Source: Dyella_D sp052115385 (lineage in GTDB: Bacteria; Pseudomonadota; Gammaproteobacteria; Xanthomonadales; Rhodanobacteraceae). From it: a DNA stretch of 64,000 nt. Position 1 is the stretch's first letter; each line of letters starts with the position of its first letter. The stretch is taken from positions 248,001 to 312,000 of the forward strand of contig NZ_JBFRGP010000004.1 of the NCBI RefSeq assembly GCF_052115385.1, written 5' to 3'. Positions 49,239 to 57,694 of the stretch are shown piece by piece. A program made the position numbers and the translations under genes. The notes beneath the pieces were generated by a model. It searched no databases and was not told the origin of the DNA. It saw only the letters and a program-made list of their open reading frames with translations.

Positions 49239-51648
49239 ACTGCACGTCGCCGGCCATCCGCGGATCCGACGGCGGGCGGTGCAGCATCATGTCCTGCGGC
49301 GTCGACATCGGCAGCTGCGCCGCCGCCAGCCGGTCGAGCATCTCGAACAGCAGGTCGCTCTTCACCGCGGCGACTTCGCGCGGGCTGCCCACATAGGCGG
49401 TGCAGACGAAGATCAGCGACTGCCCGTCGATGGTGTCCAGTTGCACGCTCGGCTTGGGCGTTTCCAAGGTCGACGGATGTTCGCCCATCACCCCCAGCAG
49501 CACCTTGCGCGCCTTGCCCGCCTCGGTGCTCAGCGGCAGCGGCAGGCGGATCTGCACGCGGCCCAGCGCGCCGGCCTGGGTCACGTTGCGCACGTTCTGG
49601 GTGATCAGCTGCGAGTTCGGCACGATCACGGTGGAGCGGTCGCCTTGCTGGATCTCGGTGGCGCGCACGTTGATGCGCTTGATGTCGCCTTCCACGCCGG
49701 CGCCGGGCAGGCTGACCCAGTCGCCGACCTTCACCGGGCGCTCGGCCAGCAGGATCAGGCCGGAGATGAAGTTCTGCACGATCGCCTGCAGGCCGAAGCC
49801 GATGCCCACCGACAGCGCCGAGGCGACCCAGGTGATGCTCTGCAGGTCCACCTTCAGCGCGCCCAGCACCAGCACGAACACCAGCACGCTGCACACATAG
49901 CCGAGCAGGGTGACGATGGACATCTGCATGCCCGGTTCCAGCGCGGTCTTCGGCAACAGCTGCTGCGACAGCCAGCGCTTGACCAGGCGGATCGCCGCCA
50001 CGCCGGCCACCAGCACTGCCAGCGCGGTGAAGATATTCTCCGGCACGATCGACAGCGTGCCGATGGTGCGACCGGCGAACAGCTGGCTGCCGCGTTCGAA
50101 CAATTCCTCGGGGCCTGCGTTGTAGGGCGACAGCAGCGATGAGATCGCCAGCAGCAGCAGGAGGGCGCGGGTCACCCCGGACAGCACCACCGCGGCCTGC
50201 TCCATCCGCACGGGCGACACGCCGAAGGATTCGTGCATGCGCGCGCCGGTGCGCGACTGCGGCGACAGCAGGCTCTCGAACACGTCGTTGAGGAGGTGCA
50301 TCAGCAGGTACACGGTGCCGACGATGACGCCGCCGCGCAGCATCTGCCGCGCCTCGAAGAAGGCCAAGGCGATGTAGCCGGTGAGCAGGCTCAGTGCCAC
50401 CGTGACCACGCCGGCGAACGCCAACGCCACCAGCAAGCCTACCCAGAGCGGCCGCTTGCCCGGCGCGTTGCCGGCGGCGAGCAGGGCGCGCCGCGCGCGG
50501 CCCATGCGCAGCAGCGCCACCGCGATCAGCCCGGCCACCAGCAGCGAGAGCAGGCCGTTGACGGCCACGGTGGCCGAGAGGGACGCGGAGACCTGCGCGG
50601 TGATGCGCTCGGCCAGTCCGATCAGCAGGGTGCACCAGGCCAGCAGCGGCGGGAACGGACGCAGGCGGCGCGCGAGATCGTCCCTCAGCGCCGGCATGCG
50701 CCACGACGGACGGCCGGAGCTGAGCAGCGCGCGGCCCAGACCGGCGATATACGCCGCGACCCAGGCCAGGATCACCAGCGAAGCGAACAGCCCGCCGATC
50801 TCCTCGCCCAGAGTGCCGTTCCAGTCCAGCGCCAGGTACAGCAGATAGGCGGCGAAGCCGAAGGTAAGCGTGGTGCCCAGGGTGATGAACAGCGCCAGCG
50901 CGCTGCGCCGCAGATGGCCGGCCGGCATGCGGTCGCTGGTCAGGCGCAGCAGGGCTTGTTCCAGCAGGCGGCGGCCGACCGCGAACAACGCGATGGCGGC
51001 GAGCGTGCAGATGAAGAACGGCGTGCGGTTGCCCGGCTGCCAGGCCTTGCTCATCGCGGCCCAGGTGTCGCGGCCCAGTTCGGCCAGGCCGGCACGGTCG
51101 TCCGGCGCATTGCGCGACAGCGAGGACCAGAACGCGAGGCTGAGCGGCGACGAGGTGCGCTGGCTGAGCCGCGCCTCGAACAGCTGGCGGCGCAGCCCGA
51201 CGATCTGGCCGGCAAGCTGGGCGCTTTCCAGGCTCACCGTCTTGGCCTGCTTCATCTGCGCGTCGAGGTCGGCCTTGTCCTTGGCCAGCTGCTTGCGCTG
51301 GTTGGCCACCTCGGGTGGTTCGCCGGGCTGGCCCTTTTCGGGCGCGGGCCCGAGCACGTCGAGCTTGGCCTTCAGCGCGTCGGACTGCGGCGACAGCGAG
51401 GTGACCAGCTGGTCCGCCTGCTGCTGCAGCGCCTGCGCGCGGATGCGCAGGTCCTGCAGGGCGGTGTCGCCGAGCTTGTCGGTGTCGGCAAGCGTCTGGC
51501 GCAGCTGCTCGAGCTGGCTGTTGAGCTGGTCGACGGTGACCGGCGCGGCCGCCGCCGCAGGGGCGTCGGGTGCGTCCTGGGCCAGGGCCAGGGAAGCGCC
51601 GCCGAGGGCGAGCGAGAGGATCAGCGCGATGCGGGGCAGGATGGACAT
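49198..51648 (-). CDS. Large MscS-type mechanosensitive channel (DUF3772/MscK-MscM-like)
   Basis: 816 aa. A signal peptide (LILSLALGGASLALAQ) precedes a periplasmic coiled-coil/DUF3772-like region (~40-170), a set of about ten helices, and the MscS core: VASALSVGIGFGLQAIVQNFISGLILLAERPVKVGDWV and GDIKRINVRATEIQQGDRSTVIVPNSQLITQNVRN, with a C-terminal alpha/beta part. It releases osmolytes during hypo-osmotic shock, or may be a regulator of membrane tension. ATG 51648 opens the signal peptide; an upstream ATG at 51687 is possible. Confidence 0.9.
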   Translation of the reverse strand: MSILPRIALILSLALGGASLALAQDAPDAPAAAAAPVTVDQLNSQLEQLRQTLADTDKLGDTALQDLRIRAQALQQQADQLVTSLSPQSDALKAKLDVLGPAPEKGQPGEPPEVANQRKQLAKDKADLDAQMKQAKTVSLESAQLAGQIVGLRRQLFEARLSQRTSSPLSLAFWSSLSRNAPDDRAGLAELGRDTWAAMSKAWQPGNRTPFFICTLAAIALFAVGRRLLEQALLRLTSDRMPAGHLRRSALALFITLGTTLTFGFAAYLLYLALDWNGTLGEEIGGLFASLVILAWVAAYIAGLGRALLSSGRPSWRMPALRDDLARRLRPFPPLLAWCTLLIGLAERITAQVSASLSATVAVNGLLSLLVAGLIAVALLRMGRARRALLAAGNAPGKRPLWVGLLVALAFAGVVTVALSLLTGYIALAFFEARQMLRGGVIVGTVYLLMHLLNDVFESLLSPQSRTGARMHESFGVSPVRMEQAAVVLSGVTRALLLLLAISSLLSPYNAGPEELFERGSQLFAGRTIGTLSIVPENIFTALAVLVAGVAAIRLVKRWLSQQLLPKTALEPGMQMSIVTLLGYVCSVLVFVLVLGALKVDLQSITWVASALSVGIGFGLQAIVQNFISGLILLAERPVKVGDWVSLPGAGVEGDIKRINVRATEIQQGDRSTVIVPNSQLITQNVRNVTQAGALGRVQIRLPLPLSTEAGKARKVLLGVMGEHPSTLETPKPSVQLDTIDGQSLIFVCTAYVGSPREVAAVKSDLLFEMLDRLAAAQLPMSTPQDMMLHRPPSDPRMAGDVQFTPPPTTTQPPTG

Positions 51649-51781
51649 GACGGCATGATCCGGAGGCGCGGCTGCACGGTCAATCAAGCTTGCGCCCTTT
51701 TCTTTGACAGCCTGTTCTTTGACGGCCTGTTCAGTGCCTCGCCGTCAGGCTTCCCCGATGGACTGGATGAAGACGATGGCC

Positions 51782-51807
51782 GACGCGGTACCCGGACGCG
51801 GTACCCG
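51782..51807. repeat. 13-bp tandem duplication in the endonuclease V 5' region
   Basis: GACGCGGTACCCG occurs twice in direct tandem (51782-51794 and 51795-51807). Since 13 is not a multiple of 3, the extra copy separates an upstream frame with ATGs at 51758, 51767 and 51776 from the endonuclease V frame. Removing one copy restores one continuous frame. Confidence 0.9.
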
Positions 51808-51821
51808 TATGGGATGGCGAC

Positions 51822-52451
51822 GTGGCGAAGGCCCGCGCGATGCAGAGCGCGCTGGCCGAAAGGGTGAGCCTGCTCGAGGACTTCGCAGAGCCGCAGCGCA
51901 TCGCCGGCGTGGATGTCGGTTTCGAGGAGCAGGGCGCGATCACCCGCGCCGCGGCGGTGCTGCTGGATGCGCGCAGCCTGCAGCCGCTGGCGAATGCGGT
52001 GGCGCGGCTGCCGACGCGGATGCCTTACATCCCGGGCCTGCTGTCGTTCCGCGAATTGCCGGCGGTGCTCGAAGCGCTGGCGGGATTGCCGGAGCAGCCC
52101 GGGCTGGTGTTTGTCGATGGGCAGGGCATTGCGCATCCGCGCGGGCTGGGGATTGCCGCGCATCTTGGAGTGATCACCGGGCTGCCGACGATCGGCGTGG
52201 CGAAGACGATCCTGGTCGGTACGCATGCGCCGTTGGGCGAGCGGCGTGGCGACAGCGTGCCGTTGATGTATCGCGGGCGTGAGATCGGCACGGTGTTGCG
52301 CAGCAAGCAGCGGGTACGGCCGTTGATCGTGTCGCCGGGGCATCGGGTGAGTATCGAGGGTGCGGCGCGGCGGGTGCTCGCTGCTTGCACCAGGTATCGG
52401 TTGCCGGAGCCGACGCGGTGGGCGGACCGGTTGGCCTCGCGGCGCGCATGA
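51822..52451 (+). CDS. nfi: Endonuclease V, N-terminus altered by a tandem duplication
   Basis: Cleaves DNA near deoxyinosine, beginning repair of deaminated adenine. From GTG 51822 the protein is 209 aa with all catalytic acidic residues: Asp31 (GVDVGF), Glu78 (LSFRELP) and Asp99 (VFVDGQGIAHP), plus GLPTIGVAKTILVG and the C-terminal YRLPEPTRWAD. The codons just upstream read VWDGD in frame, matching the WDGSVAEAR-like start of homologs, but no start codon precedes them because a 13-bp duplication shifts the frame. The GTG (GGGA seven bases ahead) could still give an active protein. Confidence 0.85.
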   Translation: MAKARAMQSALAERVSLLEDFAEPQRIAGVDVGFEEQGAITRAAAVLLDARSLQPLANAVARLPTRMPYIPGLLSFRELPAVLEALAGLPEQPGLVFVDGQGIAHPRGLGIAAHLGVITGLPTIGVAKTILVGTHAPLGERRGDSVPLMYRGREIGTVLRSKQRVRPLIVSPGHRVSIEGAARRVLAACTRYRLPEPTRWADRLASRRA

Positions 52452-52460
52452 CACGCGTGC

Positions 52461-52558
52461 GGCGCAGGTTGGGGTGAGCCGCCGGCGAACCCCCACGATG
52501 CGATGCGTTTGAATGCGCCGGTGTTGGGGTTCGCCTGCGGCTCACCCCAACCTACGCC
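52461..52558. repeat. GTAGGTTGGGGT repeat pair
   Basis: Left arm 52461-52495 (GGCGCAGGTTGGGGTGAGCC..) and right arm 52523-52558 (GTTGGGGTTCGCCTGCGGCT..) pair with a few mismatches. It lies between convergent endonuclease V and AraC genes. The outer CTAC of the right arm provides the TAG stop of the AraC gene (52552-52554). Confidence 0.88.
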
Positions 52559-53478
52559 GGGTCTTCGTTGTTGCCGTGCTCCCGCCGAAACCGCGCCGGC
52601 GTGGTCCCCATGTAATGCCGGAACGCCTTTCCGAACGCCGCTTCGGATTGATATCCCACGTCCTGCCCGATATCTCCGGTTCGCCGCCGCGTACGCAACA
52701 GCAGGTCCCCCGCGATCTGCATGCGCAGCCGCGCCAGGCATTCGCCCGGCGTCATCCCCGCGCGCTCGCCGAAATGCCGCGCGAAACTGGCGCGCGACAT
52801 CGCCGCGACACGGCCCAGCTCCTCCAGCGTCCAGGCGCGCGCAGGCTCCGCCAGCATCGCCTGCACCGCGCTGCCGAGGCGGGCATCGGCCAGCAGCGGC
52901 AGCAGGCCGTGCACGTCGCCGGTGGCGTAGGCGCGCAGGGCCAGCGCGAACAGCGCATGGGTGAGTGCGGTGACCACCGCCAGCGCACCGGGCTGGCGCT
53001 GGCCGGCTTCGTGGCGCATCAGGGCGACCAGGGCTTGCAGGGCTTCCATGCCGGCGGCGTCGCGCAGCGAGACTTTCAGCGTGGCGGGCAGGGTGGACAG
53101 CAGCAGGCTGGCGGAGGTCGGCGCGTAGCGGAAGCGGCCGCACAGCAGGTCCAGTTCGGGCGGGCCATCGGCATTGCGGCGCAGCGGCAGCAGGCCGTCG
53201 TGCTCGGTCCGCACCGGCGCGGCGCGGGGCTGGCCGCGGCGGTCGCGGACCAGGTGGGCGGCGCCGTGCGGGAAGATCACCAGGTCGCCGGCTTCCAGCT
53301 CCAGCGCGGCCTCGCCGGCAGGCTCGATCGCGCAGCCGCCGTCGAGCACCAGATGGAACAGCGCTTCGCCGCGCGGCGCTGCGGCATGGTCGACGGCGAA
53401 GCCGCCGGCGAACTGGCAGCGCACGTCCAGGTTGCCTTGCAGTTGCGCGAGCTGGATCAGACGGCTGAGGGCGTCCAT
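52552..53478 (-). CDS. AraC family regulator with cupin_6 domain
   Basis: 308 aa. The N-terminal ~170 residues form a cupin_6-type domain (HLVLDGGCAIEPAGEAALELEAGDLVIFPHGAAHLVRD, LLCGRFRYAP, LLSTLPATLKV). The C-terminal AraC double HTH is WTLEELGRVAAMSRASFARHFGERAGMTPGECLARLRMQIAGDLL and IGQDVGYQSEAAFGKAFRHYMGTTPARFRREH. Divergent from the carboxymuconolactone-decarboxylase-like gene, its likely target. Its stop codon lies in a palindromic repeat. Confidence 0.9.
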   Translation of the reverse strand: MDALSRLIQLAQLQGNLDVRCQFAGGFAVDHAAAPRGEALFHLVLDGGCAIEPAGEAALELEAGDLVIFPHGAAHLVRDRRGQPRAAPVRTEHDGLLPLRRNADGPPELDLLCGRFRYAPTSASLLLSTLPATLKVSLRDAAGMEALQALVALMRHEAGQRQPGALAVVTALTHALFALALRAYATGDVHGLLPLLADARLGSAVQAMLAEPARAWTLEELGRVAAMSRASFARHFGERAGMTPGECLARLRMQIAGDLLLRTRRRTGDIGQDVGYQSEAAFGKAFRHYMGTTPARFRREHGNNEDPA

Positions 53479-53601
53479 GAGACGTTCGCGCCAACAATAG
53501 AGTCGCGCGAGTATTCAGCGGAGCGGCGGGCGGCGCAACACTGCGCAGCAAGGCGGGCAGGCAGCCCGCCCTTCCCAAACCAAACCTTCAGGAGAACGGT
53601 C

Positions 53602-53943
53602 ATGCTCGACTGGGTCCAATACCGCAACGAACTGCTCGGCCGCATCGGCGAGATCGGCAAGCTCAGCCCCGGCACGCTCGCCGGCTACCAGACGCTCAGC
53701 AGCGCCGGCGAGAAGACCGGCCACCTGGATGCGAAGACGCGCGAGCTGATCGCGCTGGCGGTGGCGGTGACCACCCGCTGCGATGGCTGTATCACCGTGC
53801 ATTCCGCCGCGGCGCTGAAGAACGGCGCCAGCCACGAGGAAATCGCCGAGGCGCTGGGCGTGGCGGTGGCCTTGAACGCAGGTGCGGCGCTGGTCTACTC
53901 GGCGCGCGTGCTGGATGCCGTCAGCGCGCACGAAAAGGCCTGA
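53602..53943 (+). CDS. Carboxymuconolactone decarboxylase/AhpD-like protein
   Basis: 113 aa all-alpha AhpD fold. The redox motif CDGC with following His (Cys60, Cys63, His67: TRCDGCITVHSAAALKNGASHEEIAEALGVAVALNAG) marks the alkylhydroperoxidase-like branch, not a true decarboxylase. It probably removes peroxides or acts as a thiol reductase. AGGAGA at 53590-53595 supports ATG 53602. Divergent from an AraC regulator and 73 nt ahead of a SLAC1-like gene. Confidence 0.9.
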   Translation: MLDWVQYRNELLGRIGEIGKLSPGTLAGYQTLSSAGEKTGHLDAKTRELIALAVAVTTRCDGCITVHSAAALKNGASHEEIAEALGVAVALNAGAALVYSARVLDAVSAHEKA

Positions 53944-54016
53944 CGGACGCGTCCGGCCGCGGGCTCGCGCCACGGCCGGATGTCGCGCGACATACCACTT
54001 TCAAAGAGACGCATAC

Positions 54017-54982
54017 ATGGAAGCGAAGGATGCGGGCACGGCGGTGCCGTGGCCGGTGGGTTTGTTCGCCAGCGTGATGGGTCTGGCTGGCTTGTCGGTG
54101 GCCTGGCGCCTGGCGGCGCGGGCCGGTGCAGCGGGGTGGATCGGCGATGGCATCGCCGTGCTTGCCTGGCTGGTATTCCTGTTGCTGGTGGGCGTGCAGT
54201 TGCAGCGCGCGTGGCGCGACGGCAAGGCCTGGCGGGCGGAGTTGCGCCACCCCGCGACGGCGCCGTTCCTGGGCACGTTCTGGATCAGTCTCCTGCTGCT
54301 GCCGATGCTGCTGCCGGTCGGCATGCCGGCACGCGCGATGTGGCTGGCCGGTTGTGCCGGCATGCTGGTGTGCGCGTGGCGGAACTTCCTGCAATGGACG
54401 GCCGGTACGCTGGAAGAAGGGCAGGTGAGCGCCGCATGGCTGATCCCGGTGGTGGGCCTGCTGGATATCCCGCTGGCGTTTCCGCTGCTGGGGCCGCCGG
54501 TGTTGGGCGAAGTCATGCTGTTCGCCCTGGCCGCGGGATTCGTGCTGGCGATACCGGTGTTCTCGCTGGTGTTCGGGCGGCTGGTTTCGCGTGCACCGGT
54601 GGCGCAGCCGACTCTGCTGATTCTGCTGGCGCCGTTCGCGGTGGGGTTTTCCGCCTACGTGGCGATGGCCGGTGCGGTGGATGCGCTGGCGCGGTCGCTG
54701 TTCTATCTGGACCTGTTCCTGCTCGCGGTGCTGTTGCCGCGCGTGTACTCGATGCTGCGCGGGCAACCGTTCCGCCTCAGCTGGTGGGCATTGAGTTTCC
54801 CGCTGGCGGCGAGCGCGGTGGCGGCGCAGCGCTACGCGCTGGCGGTGCCGACGATGTTCAGTCGTGCGATCGCTGTGGCATTGCTTGCGCTGGCCACGGT
54901 GGCGATCGGCGCGCTGGCCTGGCGCAGCCTGCGCGGGCTGGTGCGGGGCGAGATGTTGGTGCCGGTCGCGACGGTGCGCTGA
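54017..54982 (+). CDS. SLAC1/TehA (TDT) family membrane channel
   Basis: 321 aa with ten predicted helices. VPWPVGLFASVMGLAGLSVAWRLAARAG, TAPFLGTFWISLLLLPMLLP, LIPVVGLLDIPLAFPLLG and a late LARSLFYLDLFLLAVLL fit the SLAC1/TehA anion-channel fold (ten helices in pseudo-fivefold symmetry). Family roles include tellurite resistance and anion or C4-dicarboxylate passage. Substrate here unknown. It follows the AhpD-like gene and may be co-transcribed. Confidence 0.85.
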   Translation: MEAKDAGTAVPWPVGLFASVMGLAGLSVAWRLAARAGAAGWIGDGIAVLAWLVFLLLVGVQLQRAWRDGKAWRAELRHPATAPFLGTFWISLLLLPMLLPVGMPARAMWLAGCAGMLVCAWRNFLQWTAGTLEEGQVSAAWLIPVVGLLDIPLAFPLLGPPVLGEVMLFALAAGFVLAIPVFSLVFGRLVSRAPVAQPTLLILLAPFAVGFSAYVAMAGAVDALARSLFYLDLFLLAVLLPRVYSMLRGQPFRLSWWALSFPLAASAVAAQRYALAVPTMFSRAIAVALLALATVAIGALAWRSLRGLVRGEMLVPVATVR

Positions 54983-54988
54983 GCCCTG

Positions 54989-55414
54989 TCAGCGCGCGGC
55001 GGGCCGATAGTTGCCGGACAGGGTGGCGCCGCCGCGGCAGAAGGCGGCCAGCGAAAAGCGGTCGTCTTCCTGTTCGCTGAAGACATCGACGCTGCCGTTG
55101 CCGGCGCGACGCACGGTAAGCACGGCGCCGCTTTTCCAGTCCTGCAAGGAGGCGAGCAGGCGGTCGTCGACGCGTATCGCCGCGGCGCTGAAGCTGCAGC
55201 CGCCGGCGCCAGCGTCTTCGAGATCCAGCCAGTAACCGTCGCCACGGCGTGCGATCTCCAGCTGCTGGGTGCCCTGCGCGTAGCGGCCTTCGAACGGCAC
55301 CGGGGCGGAGGCGGTCACGGGCGGTGCCGGCGCCGGTGCCGGAGCGCAGCTGGCCAGCGCCATGCCCAGGGCGCATGCGAGAAAACGGTACGGGTGGCAT
55401 GGTGCCGGCTGCAT
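54989..55414 (-). CDS. Small lipoprotein
   Basis: 141 aa. Lipobox ALASC (Cys ~23) after a hydrophobic leader, then a Pro/Ala linker. The mature domain FEGRYAQGTQQLEIARRGDGYWLDLEDAGAGGCSFSAAAIRVDDRLLASL resembles the small beta-barrel envelope domains of other gammaproteobacterial lipoproteins. Function unknown. Convergent with the SLAC1-like gene, 6 nt apart. Confidence 0.75.
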   Translation of the reverse strand: MQPAPCHPYRFLACALGMALASCAPAPAPAPPVTASAPVPFEGRYAQGTQQLEIARRGDGYWLDLEDAGAGGCSFSAAAIRVDDRLLASLQDWKSGAVLTVRRAGNGSVDVFSEQEDDRFSLAAFCRGGATLSGNYRPAAR

Positions 55415-55500
55415 GAAGCGAAGGTAGCGCAAGCGCGACGGCGCGGAACACCGCCGCTCCGCGTAAAATGCCGCCGTTTCCGCTTTCGAAAGGCCGGCCG

Positions 55501-56568
55501 GTGAATGCTGCCGCACTGTCCTCCGCGCATGTGGCGCTGGAGGCCCTGTTCGTTCCCATCGCCACGGGGCAGTTGCGCCTGCCGCCGGACGGGCGCGTGC
55601 TGTTCCTGCATGCGCGCGACGGTTTCCGTCTGCGCGAGATGGTGCAGCCGGGCTGGATCTGCATGCAGAGCTTCAAGCCGTTCGCGGCCGAGCTGGAACG
55701 CAGCGGCTTGCAGGGGGGCGATCCGCCGGCCGATGAGCATTTTCCGCTGGTGCTGGTGCTGCCGCCGCGGCAGCGCGACGAAGCGCGCGCGCTGTTCGCC
55801 CGCGCGGTGCGGCATGCCACGCCCGGCGGCATCGTGCTGGCGTGCATGCCCAATGCCGGCGGCGCGCGCTCCGGCGAGGCCGACCTGGCGCAGCTGGCCG
55901 GCCCGGTGGCGCAGCTGTCCAAGCACAAATGCCGCGTGTTCTGGAGCGCGCCGCTCGGCGATCGCGTGAACGCCGCGCTGCTGGACGAGTGGGCCGCGTT
56001 CGACCAGCCGCGCCAGAACCCGGCCGGCTACTGGAGCCGCCCCGGCCTGTTCGCCTGGGACCGCGTGGACGTGGCCTCGGCCTTGCTGGCCGCGCATCTG
56101 CCGGCCGGGCTGGGTGGGCGCGTGGCGGATCTGGGCGCCGGCTACGGCTATCTCTCGGCGCAGGTACTGGCGCGCTGCCCGCGGGTGGAGGCGATCGATC
56201 TGTACGAAGCGGAAGCGCGCGCGCTGGAACCGGCGCGCTTGAATATGCAGGCCGCGCGGCAGGAAAGCGGCCATGCCGTGCAGATCGGCGTGCACTGGCA
56301 CGACGTCGCCGCGGGCCTGCCCGAGCGCTACGACGCCATCGTCAGCAATCCGCCGTTCCATCAGCAGGGCCGCGAAGACCTGCCGGAGCTGGGCCGCGCC
56401 TTTATCGCCGCAGCCGCATCGGCACTGCGGCCGCACGGAAGTTTCTGGATGGTTGCCAATCGGCACCTTCCTTACGAGGCCACGCTCGCTGGCCGTTTCG
56501 CCGAGGTGCGCACGGTCGTGGCGCAGGAGGGTTTCAAAGTGATCGAAGCACGGGGCGTGCGCGCATGA
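55501..56568 (+). CDS. RsmC/RlmG-type rRNA guanine methyltransferase
   Basis: 355 aa. An N-terminal degenerate methyltransferase-like half is followed by an active C-terminal domain: GGRVADLGAGYGYLSAQVLARCPRVEAIDLYE (SAM motif I) and AIVSNPPFHQQG (catalytic NPPF). This matches RsmC, which makes m2G1207 in 16S rRNA, or RlmG (23S); the two are hard to separate by eye. GTG 55501 has GAAAGG 7 nt upstream; TAAAAT at 55464-55469 could be its -10. An ATG at 55468 would add 11 residues. It overlaps the next gene by 4 nt. Confidence 0.85.
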   Translation: MNAAALSSAHVALEALFVPIATGQLRLPPDGRVLFLHARDGFRLREMVQPGWICMQSFKPFAAELERSGLQGGDPPADEHFPLVLVLPPRQRDEARALFARAVRHATPGGIVLACMPNAGGARSGEADLAQLAGPVAQLSKHKCRVFWSAPLGDRVNAALLDEWAAFDQPRQNPAGYWSRPGLFAWDRVDVASALLAAHLPAGLGGRVADLGAGYGYLSAQVLARCPRVEAIDLYEAEARALEPARLNMQAARQESGHAVQIGVHWHDVAAGLPERYDAIVSNPPFHQQGREDLPELGRAFIAAAASALRPHGSFWMVANRHLPYEATLAGRFAEVRTVVAQEGFKVIEARGVRA

Positions 56569-57266
56569 AGCTGGTCAAGCTGATCGCCAATCTTGGCTAT
56601 GGCAGCCGCAAGGACGTGGCGTGGATGTTCCGCGAGGGGCGCATCACCGATGTGCAGGGCGAGGTGCTGTACGCCGACGACAAGCTGGCGCATGAGCAGA
56701 TCCTGGTCGATGGCGAACCGCTCGATCCGCCGCCGGGCCTGGCGCTGATCATGCACAAGCCGGTGGGCTATACCTGCTCGCGCAAGGACCAGGGCCGCGT
56801 GGTGTTCGACCTGCTGCCGCCGCGCTACCGCATGCGCGATCCGGCGCTGTCCACGGTCGGCCGGCTCGATCGCGATACCTCAGGCCTGTTGCTGTTCACC
56901 GACGACGGCGCGCTGCTGCACCGGATCATTTCGCCGCGCGCGCAGGTGGCCAAGGTGTACGAGGTGGAACTGGCCAATGATTTGCGTGGCGACGAAGGCG
57001 CGCTGTTCGCCAGCGGCAGCATGCTGCTGGAAGCCGAGCGCGAGCCGCTGGAGCCGGCGCAACTGGAGGTGCTGGGGCCGCGCCGCGCGCGGCTGTCCAT
57101 CACCGAAGGGCGCTATCACCAGGTGCGGCGGATGTTCGCCGCGGTGGGCAACCACGTGGAGGCGCTGCACCGCGCCTCGGTCGGCGGACTGGTGCTGCGC
57201 GAAGAGCTGGCGCCCGGCAACTGGCGCATGCTTGCGCCGGACGAGGTCGAGACGATCTTCGGCTGA
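56565..57266 (+). CDS. rsuA: 16S rRNA pseudouridine synthase (RsuA family)
   Basis: 233 aa. An N-terminal S4-like RNA-binding domain (MKLVKLIANLGYGSRKDVAWMFREGRI) precedes the synthase domain: HKPVGYTCSRKDQG, GRLDRDTSGLLLFTDDG with the catalytic Asp, and ITEGRYHQVRRMFAAVGNHVEALHR. RsuA makes pseudouridine 516 in 16S rRNA. Its ATG overlaps the methyltransferase stop (ATGA), so two rRNA modification genes are coupled. Confidence 0.9.
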   Translation: MKLVKLIANLGYGSRKDVAWMFREGRITDVQGEVLYADDKLAHEQILVDGEPLDPPPGLALIMHKPVGYTCSRKDQGRVVFDLLPPRYRMRDPALSTVGRLDRDTSGLLLFTDDGALLHRIISPRAQVAKVYEVELANDLRGDEGALFASGSMLLEAEREPLEPAQLEVLGPRRARLSITEGRYHQVRRMFAAVGNHVEALHRASVGGLVLREELAPGNWRMLAPDEVETIFG

Positions 57267-57694
57267 GTCTTCAGGACTCGGCGGGCATCGAAAGAACTTG
57301 CTGGCGCGCCCGCGCCAGTTCGTCTTCGCGGCGCGAGCGCGCGCCGGGTTGCCAGGAAACCAGATGGAATTCCGCAGCCTTGTTTCTCGTCTTCGCATCC
57401 TGGCCCGCTTTCGCGGCAATCATCCCTGCGATCCGCTGGATTCCGCGTCCAAGTGCGAAACCCGCCAATGGCATCTGCATAGTCTGGGATCCCCCAAGGG
57501 CTGCCCCCTGGCAGCCGTGAACGCATAGTAAACAGAAAAATTGCTATGTGTGTGAACTGTGAAATCGTCTAGGTCGAAGGTCACGTTCCGGTCTGATTTA
57601 CCACTAGCAAAGTCCATACCGATGTCGCGCGGCCAGTCTTGCGTTCGTCTTGCAGTGCCGCATATGGAATGCACGTTCATCGCATTTTCCGGCC
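57267..57694. promoter_or_regulatory. 428-bp spacer upstream of selO, partly AT-rich
   Basis: The stretch ~57525-57610 is visibly more AT-rich than its surroundings (e.g. TAAACAGAAAAATTGC), as expected of a promoter area. A small hairpin (GAGTC-ttcag-GACTC, 57265-57279) follows the RsuA stop. A minus-strand open frame at 57271-57480 is listed separately with low confidence. No tRNA or known ncRNA recognised. Confidence 0.4.
57271..57480 (-). CDS. Possible small protein, 69 aa
   Basis: Reads MQMPLAGFALGRGIQRIAGM..., then a basic, charged part ending AARQQVLS-like (ELARARQQVLSMPAES). No family recognised, no strong ribosome site (GGGGGA about 12 nt ahead). It fills the RsuA-selO spacer on the opposite strand. 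Could be a chance frame in GC-rich DNA. Confidence 0.3.
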   Translation of the reverse strand: MQMPLAGFALGRGIQRIAGMIAAKAGQDAKTRNKAAEFHLVSWQPGARSRREDELARARQQVLSMPAES

